In this document: piece by piece, positions 1-6,178 of the stretch
How positions within the stretch are numbered: position 1 is the first letter of the stretch
How the letters are laid out: every line of letters starts with the position of its first letter
Assembly (NCBI GenBank): GCA_937874965.1
Contig: CALNCD010000143.1
Span: 1 to 18,718, forward strand
Source: an uncultured Erysipelotrichaceae bacterium
GTDB taxonomy: Bacteria; Bacillota_I; Bacilli_A; Erysipelotrichales; Erysipelotrichaceae
Reading direction: 5' to 3'
Length of the DNA: 18,718 bases
Translations under genes and position numbers: made by a program
Notes under the pieces: generated by a model
What the model was told of the DNA's origin: nothing
Seen by the model: only the letters and a program-made list of their open reading frames with translations
Databases searched by the model: none

Positions 1-2
1 CG

Positions 3-167
3 GATGCCTTGGTTGTGGATACGCTTCAACAAGCAGTCGAGTATGCTTCCCGTTTGGCGCGTGAGGATGATATTGTCTTGTTTTCACCGGCTTGCGCAAG
101 TTATGATCAATTTGATAACTATGAACAACGCGGCGAGATTTTCAAGGATATTGTTCGTAAGTTATAG
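3..167 (+). CDS. murD: UDP-N-acetylmuramoylalanine--D-glutamate ligase (MurD), C-terminal end only
   Basis: The reading frame enters from the left edge and ends at TAG 165-167, giving 54 residues. The run VLFSPACASYDQF followed by an ERGxxF-type stretch (EQRGEIFKDIV) is the characteristic C-terminal end of MurD. MurD is the cytoplasmic Mur ligase that adds D-glutamate to UDP-MurNAc-L-Ala in peptidoglycan precursor synthesis. Only part of the C-terminal domain is visible; the ATP-binding and central domains lie upstream of the window. A hairpin terminator follows within 50 bp, so murD is the last gene of its transcript here. The next genes are unrelated to the cell wall, so the usual murG/ftsW neighbours of a division and cell-wall cluster do not follow. 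Confidence 0.88.
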   Translation, partial: DALVVDTLQQAVEYASRLAREDDIVLFSPACASYDQFDNYEQRGEIFKDIVRKL

Positions 168-214
168 CGATTTCCGGATAGTTTACAACAATCAGCGGAA
201 GTTGATAACGAAGA

Positions 215-240
215 AAATCTGCAGAGTGCAGATTTTTTTT
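215..240 (+). terminator. Rho-independent terminator downstream of murD
   Basis: Perfect 8-bp stem AAATCTGC (215-222) / GCAGATTT (228-235) with a 5-nt loop, running into a T tract that ends at 240. It lies 48 bp after the murD stop and separates the murD transcript from the cassette downstream. Confidence 0.88.
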
Positions 241-629
241 GTGGTGCACTATTAACTTCGGTATCACTTTGAAGGATTGTGCATGGACACCTGGAATTAT
301 GATCTTCAAAAAGATATCCTTGTCATGATTTGAGAGGGAAGAATAGGATAGTCGGTGATGCAAAGACATGCTGTGGCTTATTGCGAATCAAGTATGCCAA
401 TGCTTTGCCGTTATCTCAGGTCATTTTTTAGGATGATTGAGAACTGCGGCATATTCTAGGTGTCTAGGAGTTGTATTGAAACGGCGGCTAGTAATCTGCT
501 GTCTATGTGAAATTGGATAGGGGATGTATTATTTATAAGTATAAAGTAACCATCTATTGAATAAGTAGACCTATGCAGATTGCAGGCCATACTAAACTGT
601 GATAGATTAAACAAAAAAGGGGAATAGTG
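241..629. other. Gene-poor intergenic stretch ahead of the secreted-protein cassette
   Basis: I see no convincing gene in this stretch. The only translatable item with a plausible ribosome binding site is a 16-codon ORF (ATG 283, stop 331-333; GAAGGA at 271-276) of no recognisable identity. It could be a leader peptide, a remnant of a decayed gene, or chance. An AT-rich patch at about 513-545 may hold the promoter of the cassette. The ribosome binding site of the first cassette gene (AAAAAAGGGGAA, about 613-624) closes the region. No repeats, tRNA or riboswitch were recognised. Confidence 0.5.
513..545 (+). promoter_or_regulatory. Weak candidate promoter for the secreted-protein cassette
   Basis: TTGGAT (513-518) resembles a -35 box. 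AT-rich sequence follows, with TATAAG at 534-539 (15-nt spacer, short) and TATAAA at 540-545 (21-nt spacer, long). Neither spacing is ideal, so this is only the best candidate in the region. It would leave a 5' leader of about 80-90 nt. Confidence 0.25.
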
Positions 630-1196
630 ATGAAAAAATCAATACGAATTACTGTTTTAAGTCTACTTATGTTGGCGATGGTGGTGCTTCCGATTTCTGC
701 TGGTCAGCGAAGAACAGTGACTGGATCTGGGAGCCGTGGCTATAACGGTTCACTTCTTGTGACGGGATGGACAGGTCAGCTCAGGGCGAACTCAGTCTTT
801 TTAGGCAACGATTCTTTATATTTTACCGGGAAATCATACAGCAAGTGGCATGGTGGCAATCCGTACAATGCGGATTCAATTACCCATTATGACATCCTTG
901 AAGTCAACGGCATCGGATCTGTCTCATTTTCTGCATCCGGCGGTGTCAGTGCCAGCGGTCCATCCGGAAGCTTCGGAATCTCAGCGACATCAGCATCCAA
1001 TTCATATACCTATGCGTATTCCCAGAGAAATGCTTGGCAGATTAATGTTTACTATTCATATTACAGTTCAATCTGGGATTGGTCTTACATGGATTTATTC
1101 ACATCCGCAACCTTTAAATTTGGTTCGACTTATATTGTCGTCAATTCAAGAATCAATTCGCCGTACATAAACCGTGGACCAATTTACTACTATTAG
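630..1196 (+). CDS. Small secreted Ser/Gly/Tyr-rich protein of unknown function (cassette gene 1)
   Basis: 188 residues. I do not recognise the family. It begins with a clear Sec signal peptide: a Lys/Arg-containing N-terminus (MKKSIR), a hydrophobic core to about residue 20, and a likely cleavage after ISA (residue 24). The mature part is about 164 residues, has no cysteine, and is rich in Ser, Gly, Tyr and Asn. A central low-complexity Ser/Gly stretch (about residues 95-120) is followed by a strongly aromatic C-terminal half that ends in YYY. This composition suggests a beta-rich extracellular protein. ATG 630 is preferred over GTG 627 because AAGGGG ends 7 nt before it. The gene lies 63 bp upstream of the anchored protein, which is coupled to an ABC transporter. 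A cargo, bacteriocin-like or adhesive product of that system is therefore a reasonable inference. It lacks evident lactococcin 972 features, so I do not assign it there. Confidence 0.75.
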   Translation: MKKSIRITVLSLLMLAMVVLPISAGQRRTVTGSGSRGYNGSLLVTGWTGQLRANSVFLGNDSLYFTGKSYSKWHGGNPYNADSITHYDILEVNGIGSVSFSASGGVSASGPSGSFGISATSASNSYTYAYSQRNAWQINVYYSYYSSIWDWSYMDLFTSATFKFGSTYIVVNSRINSPYINRGPIYYY

Positions 1197-1259
1197 TCCA
1201 TCCCAAGGCAGACTACGCTTTTGGCTGACTGAGTCATTGCAGCGATTAAAGAGGGTTCA

Positions 1260-3071
1260 ATGAAAAAAATGATAATCGGGGGGCTTATCTGCCTATGTCT
1301 GGCGTTCACGGTCCTCCTTGCTAACCGAAATCAAACGACTCACTGGACAATTCAGCAATCAATGGGTTTTAGTGAAACTGTACTGATGCAAGGCCTGACA
1401 TTTGAAGCTGATGAAGCTGAAGCTGTTATGACGCTGCTTGCAGACACTTATACCGAAACCGATGCTCAGGCTGGATTCTCAATTCAAAGAACACTGGATA
1501 CACAAGTATTCAAGCAGTTTTATTTCGCCCTCAAAATTTATCCTTTGTTCGATCAAGAAATACCTGAATCATTTAAACTATCGTTCTTGAAACTTAAAAG
1601 CCACCTTATCCAGAATCCTTTGGTTGCGATCGATTATCTTTATTTTGCCGGTGTTATGAAAGAACTGAAGCAACCCTATGATGTGAATGCACTCAATGAA
1701 AAACTAATTCAATATTATGATGCTGAGACCAACCTTTTCTTTTATCGCAGTATCGATGATGATATTGGACTGAAGTTATTGATTTCGAATGATATTGTGG
1801 AGTTATGTTCGGAGATCGGGATCGATTTGTCTGGATTTAATGTGGAAAAAGGTGTTGATGACCTGATTAAGCAAGCAGAATTCAAATTGCCTGAGGCAGG
1901 CGACACCTTCTACAACAGCGGTGCTGACCTCATCTATCTCTCCCGGTCTTTTGATAGTCACAAGTCTCTTTCCATCTCACTGCGTCAATGGTTCGAACAA
2001 TGGAAGCAATACTATGACCGGTTTGATATTGACCAGCCGATGAAACTGATAGACTACTACACCTATCTTCAAATAGCGGCTGTCTTTTCTAGCCCTTCAC
2101 CGATACCGTTGCAGACTTATCTTAGCCAGCTTCGCGCTAGTGATATTCCCGAAAGCACAGAGCTTGATGTTATCTACAAGATTTATGGTTACGAGTCATT
2201 CCGCTGGCTTGAGGAAGACGCGAAACAACAGTGTCTTGATTATGTTCGGCAATATCTCGATAGGGTGCTTAAATCCGTAACTGCACCACAGGGGTATAAC
2301 CTAGGTGATTTGCTGTATGGAACTCTTCTGGCTGATGCAGTCGGGTTTTCCTATGATAACGATAAAGTTGCTTCTACTGTCCGCAAGAGTTATCGCGAAC
2401 TTGATGAGAGCATAACTGCCCGTGAGCTGATCTACAATACGTTTTACTATTTGGCATATCAGATTGATCAGGAAGAAAAAACGGCCATAGAGGTAGACGC
2501 AAGGCTTCTATCCGAGACTATTGATCAAGCGCTTGAGAAGTTATTGAATCAGGATGATGAGTTTTCTTATACAAGCCTTCGTCTAGCTCTTCAGATCAAA
2601 TCAAGTCTTCGTATCATTCAGCCGGATACTGGGTACCTGTTGACCTCGCATGTGCAAAAGATAAGAGATTACTTAGCGCGTGATCATCAACCCGAAGATA
2701 TACAGAGCAGCCAGCAGATTGAGATGACGAGAATTCAGTACCTGCTGGATGGCGAGCAAGCAAAATCTACCATCAATCTTGAGTATTGGTTGAATGACCT
2801 CTATGATCAGGGAGGGTTCAAGCCAGCGGTTGCAGAACCGGCTGATCTGCTGGTGACGTATCATGTTTATGCTTTGAACGATGAACTTGGTCTTTTTGCG
2901 ATGGATCAGCAGCATTATGAAGAACTGGCCGTCTATACGTCCCATCTTAAAGAAAATGAACTGTACTATGCATCCGTTGCGCATGTGAAAAGTGACTATC
3001 GAGCGATTCTCTATGCGCTTGCGTTAAAACAGAAAGTACTTAATCAGAGTAACATAGGTAAAAAACCATGA
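1260..3071 (+). CDS. Membrane-anchored helical protein of unknown function (cassette gene 2)
   Basis: 603 residues. Family not recognised. An N-terminal hydrophobic segment (about residues 4-21) after MKK is followed by a long soluble region, so it looks like a signal-anchored extracytoplasmic protein. No proper lipobox is visible: the cysteines in LICLC lack the usual residue spacing. The soluble part is almost wholly helical in character, with recurring leucine- and tyrosine-rich segments. Some of these, such as the one around residues 150-185 (YYDAETNLFFY), recall the helical repeats of alpha/alpha-barrel proteins of the prenyltransferase/terpene-cyclase fold. This likeness is impressionistic. 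The start ATG 1260 has AAAGAGGG about 4 nt upstream. The stop overlaps the start of the ABC gene (ATGA), which implies translational coupling and a joint role, for example as an accessory, receptor or immunity subunit of the transporter. Confidence 0.78.
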   Translation: MKKMIIGGLICLCLAFTVLLANRNQTTHWTIQQSMGFSETVLMQGLTFEADEAEAVMTLLADTYTETDAQAGFSIQRTLDTQVFKQFYFALKIYPLFDQEIPESFKLSFLKLKSHLIQNPLVAIDYLYFAGVMKELKQPYDVNALNEKLIQYYDAETNLFFYRSIDDDIGLKLLISNDIVELCSEIGIDLSGFNVEKGVDDLIKQAEFKLPEAGDTFYNSGADLIYLSRSFDSHKSLSISLRQWFEQWKQYYDRFDIDQPMKLIDYYTYLQIAAVFSSPSPIPLQTYLSQLRASDIPESTELDVIYKIYGYESFRWLEEDAKQQCLDYVRQYLDRVLKSVTAPQGYNLGDLLYGTLLADAVGFSYDNDKVASTVRKSYRELDESITARELIYNTFYYLAYQIDQEEKTAIEVDARLLSETIDQALEKLLNQDDEFSYTSLRLALQIKSSLRIIQPDTGYLLTSHVQKIRDYLARDHQPEDIQSSQQIEMTRIQYLLDGEQAKSTINLEYWLNDLYDQGGFKPAVAEPADLLVTYHVYALNDELGLFAMDQQHYEELAVYTSHLKENELYYASVAHVKSDYRAILYALALKQKVLNQSNIGKKP

Positions 3072-5338
3072 AGAAGCTAAAACTGAATCATGTCTCGAAA
3101 CGTGTGCTGGATACAGATATTCTTAAGGATATTTCTCTTGAATTTGAACCTGGACTCACTGTTATACTGGGCGAATCAGGGGCAGGAAAAAGTACACTTC
3201 TTAATCTTCTCGGACAGTTGGATAGTTGCAGTGATGGTGAAATAACCTATCAGGACCAGCTCTTGTCTGCTTTGGACAAATCAGGAAGAGAACAATTCCG
3301 GGCTGAGTCCGTTGGTTTTGTCTTTCAAGATGGCAATTTGCTTTCAGAACTCTCGGTTTTGGATAATCTTAAAGTGGCTCTGGAGATAAGCGGAACAACA
3401 GTGAATGAACCTCAGATGATGGATTTGCTCAATGCATTTGATGTGGCCGAGTGTCTGAATAAGAAAGTGAATATCCTGAGCGGTGGAGAACGGCAACGAA
3501 TTGCAATTGTACGTGCAATTCTTAAAGAATCGCAAATTATTCTTGCCGATGAACCGACAGGGAATCTTGATACGTCACATTCAATTGCAGTTTTTTCGAT
3601 GCTGAAGCAATATGCTGAAATCAATGACTGTATCTTGATTGTTGTGACACATAATCAGGGCTTAGCAGATCGGTTTGCTGATCGGATAATTGAGCTGCGT
3701 GATGGAGAAATTATTTCCGATGAAAACCATGAGCGGAAGAGAATGGAGGAGCAGGGGCAGAACCTGCGGACAGTTCCTAGGCATGCTTCACTTGCTTTGC
3801 GCGAAAAATGGCGTATTTTCAAAAGCATAGCGAACCAGCATATCCTTCGCATGCTGATGATTGCAATGGTTATCAGTGTAGCAATTGCTGGATTGGCAGT
3901 TGCGGTGGATATGCGTAGAGATAGTCTTGATATGCTGGGTGAAATGAATACGAACTATCTTGAGACAGATTTGGCTTTGATTCAGAAGAAGCTGACAAGC
4001 ACAGATCGTGGGTATAATTACGAAGTGCCTTTTTCCCAGGCAGATATTGAGGAAATCAATCAAAGCAATCTCTTTAAACAGGTTACGCCATACGTCAATG
4101 TTGCTCTGCAGGCCAGTTACAATAATAATTCAGTCCTATTGACATCAGTCCGCTATATAGAACCGAATGATTTTTATAGTGAGCGGATCAAGTCCAACGC
4201 GATACTTGGTTCGGATATCGAAAATGAAAATGAGATCATACTGGGACTGGACATTGCTGAACAGCTTTGGGGTGAAAACTACGAAAGCTATATCGGGTCA
4301 TCTATTTTACTGAGTGAACAGCAGGGATTCGATGTCGCTACGAAGCTCGTAGGAATTAACTGTACAAAGAATGCGGAAGGATTGTATCATAGCTTTATTC
4401 CTAGTGCATTGACCTATGAGGTAGCCAAAGTCCGTCAATCCAAGCAGCTTGAAATTCATAATCAGCGTGCTCTGGAACAAGCTCAAACTGTTTATTCAGG
4501 AGGAACGACCGGTTACTATGATGTGAGCACGACCGGTGTGCTTCTATACGGGGAATTTCCTGACAGTGATTCTGGGATTGCCATCAATCTTGCCGTACTT
4601 ACAGAACTGTATAATCAAGAGGCGGGAACAACGCTTTCTTCTGATGAGGTAAAAAACAACCTTAATGAGAGTATTGTTAAAAAGCTGATTCAAGAAACGT
4701 ATACTATTTTTGGACTGAATAAGCAAACGATGAAAATCACGGGTATTTATGAAAGCAATTTACCTGCCTTCGTTATTACCCCACAAGCGGTACAGACACT
4801 CTATGCAGTGCTACCAGATACTGTGCAGGCCTATACAATCAATGATACAGTTTCCAAGCAACTCGATTCTTACCCGATCGGACAACAGTACGAAACGGTG
4901 TCAATTTACCGGCATCTCATCGGTAGCATTTCAGACAAGACATCAACACTGAATGTCTTTCTCGTCTTTTTGTCCTTGATCATCGCATTGCTTGCGGTAT
5001 TGATGACCTCATCATTTATGTCGCTCATCATTCAGAAACGTCATTATGATATCGGAATCTTGAAAGCGATGGGAGGAAAGAACCGCGATATTCTGGAAAT
5101 TTTCAGCTATGAAACGGTAGTGATGTGGCTCGTTTCTTCGTTAGCAGCTGTCGTCTGGTATACGCTGATGAAAGTGCTGGTTTCACTGGTAACAGGTATT
5201 ACGCTGGATTTGAGCCTTTCACTTGAAAGTTTAGGGATTGTTGCAGCTTTTGGCGGATTTCTTTTGTATGTGGCGAGTTTTATTCCGCTTCGTAGAATAA
5301 AGTATCTGGATCCAATTCAGCTGATTCGTCACCGCTAA
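3068..5338 (+). CDS. MacB-like ABC transporter, fused ATPase and FtsX-type permease (cassette gene 3)
   Basis: 756 residues. The N-terminal ABC ATPase has a full motif set: Walker A GESGAGKST (35-43), Q-loop in FQDGN (87), signature LSGGERQR (137-144), Walker B ending in ILADEPT (158-163), and switch His195. The first membrane segment is at about 259-281. A large extracytoplasmic domain follows (about 282-630), then three membrane segments at about 631-655, 683-710 and 721-741. The conserved FtsX-type stretch ILKAMGGKNRDI and a C-terminal LDPIQLIRH are present. This is the MacB/type VII layout: the protein couples ATP hydrolysis to movements outside the membrane rather than classical through-membrane import. 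Such transporters export peptides, proteins or lipids, or confer resistance to antimicrobial peptides. Substrate is unknown; the secreted protein at 630 is the obvious candidate. No two-component regulator lies alongside, unlike BceAB-type systems. No independent promoter was seen. Confidence 0.9.
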   Translation: MKKLKLNHVSKRVLDTDILKDISLEFEPGLTVILGESGAGKSTLLNLLGQLDSCSDGEITYQDQLLSALDKSGREQFRAESVGFVFQDGNLLSELSVLDNLKVALEISGTTVNEPQMMDLLNAFDVAECLNKKVNILSGGERQRIAIVRAILKESQIILADEPTGNLDTSHSIAVFSMLKQYAEINDCILIVVTHNQGLADRFADRIIELRDGEIISDENHERKRMEEQGQNLRTVPRHASLALREKWRIFKSIANQHILRMLMIAMVISVAIAGLAVAVDMRRDSLDMLGEMNTNYLETDLALIQKKLTSTDRGYNYEVPFSQADIEEINQSNLFKQVTPYVNVALQASYNNNSVLLTSVRYIEPNDFYSERIKSNAILGSDIENENEIILGLDIAEQLWGENYESYIGSSILLSEQQGFDVATKLVGINCTKNAEGLYHSFIPSALTYEVAKVRQSKQLEIHNQRALEQAQTVYSGGTTGYYDVSTTGVLLYGEFPDSDSGIAINLAVLTELYNQEAGTTLSSDEVKNNLNESIVKKLIQETYTIFGLNKQTMKITGIYESNLPAFVITPQAVQTLYAVLPDTVQAYTINDTVSKQLDSYPIGQQYETVSIYRHLIGSISDKTSTLNVFLVFLSLIIALLAVLMTSSFMSLIIQKRHYDIGILKAMGGKNRDILEIFSYETVVMWLVSSLAAVVWYTLMKVLVSLVTGITLDLSLSLESLGIVAAFGGFLLYVASFIPLRRIKYLDPIQLIRHR

Positions 5339-5604
5339 GCATCACTCTATTCATTTCTATTGATAATCGAGGCAGTAAATCCCAAGGTAATGTCAAACCA
5401 GGGTTATCCTGGCAAATCCAGCTCAGCTGATATTCATAAGCCATCGATGTGTCAAGGAGTGAATCCTTTCTGAATATCCAGTTCATTGCCGATCTTGCTG
5501 AACTTATTTTTTGAGTAAAGTAAAAAAGGAGCTGATCATTCACACTGACTAGGAACATAGGATTGGAAAGATGCCTATGATTTGAATCTTGATCTAATTA
5601 ATGG

Positions 5605-5628
5605 ACGCTCTACACCAGAGCGTTTTTT
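5605..5628 (+). terminator. Rho-independent terminator, probable end of the ABC cassette transcript
   Basis: Perfect 7-bp stem ACGCTCT (5605-5611) / AGAGCGT (5617-5623), 5-nt loop ACACC, then a T tract to 5628. It lies about 270 nt after the ABC gene stop, with no other + strand gene between. It either ends the cassette mRNA with a long 3' UTR or ends an unannotated small RNA. Confidence 0.85.
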
Positions 5629-5811
5629 CGTTGACTTCATTTTGTTGCTTAGCGGCAAAGCATCAGTACAAACGGAGAATTATCATTGGTGAGTCATCCT
5701 AAGAAGCGAATTTATCTTGATCCTTTGAGCAACATCGCCCTATCCGCTATGAACGGTAATCGTGTCAATTAAGGGATTTTTTTGAGCATTCGATGAAATC
5801 GTGATGGACTA

Positions 5812-5840
5812 TTTTAAATTGCGCTCAAATCATGTATAAT
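5812..5840 (+). promoter_or_regulatory. Probable promoter of the comN-secDF operon
   Basis: A consensus -10 TATAAT lies at 5835-5840. A poor -35 TTTTAA (5812-5817) is 17 nt upstream. It would start transcription near 5847, giving a leader of roughly 45 nt to ATG 5891. The matching arms TTTGAGC / GCTCAAA lie around the -35. Confidence 0.6.
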
Positions 5841-5890
5841 TGTAAAGTCTAATTCGTAAATAGGATTCGAAAACTAGAGGGAGGAACAGG

Positions 5891-6178
5891 ATGGAGACGT
5901 CACTGGATTCACAGATTGAATTGGCGATTGTCTTACATGTTTCTCATTTAAGACAGGAGCTTGAGCATCTAACCTATTATCAGCTTCTGGATATCTTGAA
6001 TCGTGTCATCTGGAAAAATGGACGGCCGAGTTCTTTGTCGGAAGCCATCGGTGATATTTACAAATTGAAAAGCGATGATGTTGTACGTATTTTAAGTACA
6101 CTTGCGCAAATTGAGGGATATCATTCGGATATTTCTGACTATGAAGAATTATTTGGAGGAAATTATGAAAAAGAGTAA
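5891..6178 (+). CDS. ComN-like post-transcriptional regulator family protein
   Basis: 95 residues, acidic and soluble, no membrane segment. The order of features (helix, Leu/Tyr-rich segment, lone Trp-Lys near residue 42, then a helical region with DIYKLKSDDVVRIL) resembles the small post-transcriptional regulator family typified by Bacillus ComN. Its position directly before secDF also matches, since comN lies beside secDF in Bacillus. The resemblance is partial, so the family call is moderate. In Bacillus, ComN is needed for post-transcriptional expression of the comE operon; no such target is visible here. The start ATG 5891 has GGGAGGA just upstream. The last 14 bp overlap the secDF start, with the secDF ribosome binding site inside this gene, so the two are co-transcribed and probably coupled. 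Confidence 0.6.
   Translation: METSLDSQIELAIVLHVSHLRQELEHLTYYQLLDILNRVIWKNGRPSSLSEAIGDIYKLKSDDVVRILSTLAQIEGYHSDISDYEELFGGNYEKE

Larger units (their letters stand above)
5339..5890. other. Intergenic region between the ABC cassette and the comN-secDF operon
   Basis: 552 bp without a convincing gene. It contains about 265 nt of untranslated sequence after the ABC gene, then a strong terminator at 5605-5628. About 200 bp of featureless sequence follows, and a promoter near 5835. A 7-bp inverted repeat (TTTGAGC 5781-5787, GCTCAAA 5823-5829) flanks the probable -35 position and could be an operator, or chance. An open frame on the minus strand (5558 down to 5280) has no ribosome binding site and runs into the ABC gene, so it is not called. 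Confidence 0.55.

Noticed and set aside
142..369. 75-residue minus-strand frame across the murD terminator
   Set aside because: It crosses the murD 3' end and terminator, has no recognisable motif, and is probably chance.
850..1170. 106-residue + strand frame inside the secreted-protein gene
   Set aside because: It has no ribosome binding site or signal peptide, and lies entirely within the gene at 630-1196, which has both.
630..1196. Assignment of the secreted protein to the lactococcin 972 bacteriocin family
   Set aside because: It is about twice as long, the recognisable lactococcin motifs are not seen, and the partner genes differ from the usual membrane protein plus separate ATPase.
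5280..5558. 92-residue open frame on the minus strand after the ABC gene
   Set aside because: No ribosome binding site before its ATG, it overlaps the 3' end of the ABC gene, and the sequence matches no family I know.
5689..5772. 27-codon GTG-started frame with a GGAG upstream
   Set aside because: The spacing from GGAG is about 11 nt, the peptide has no recognisable feature, and it lies alone between a terminator and the comN promoter.
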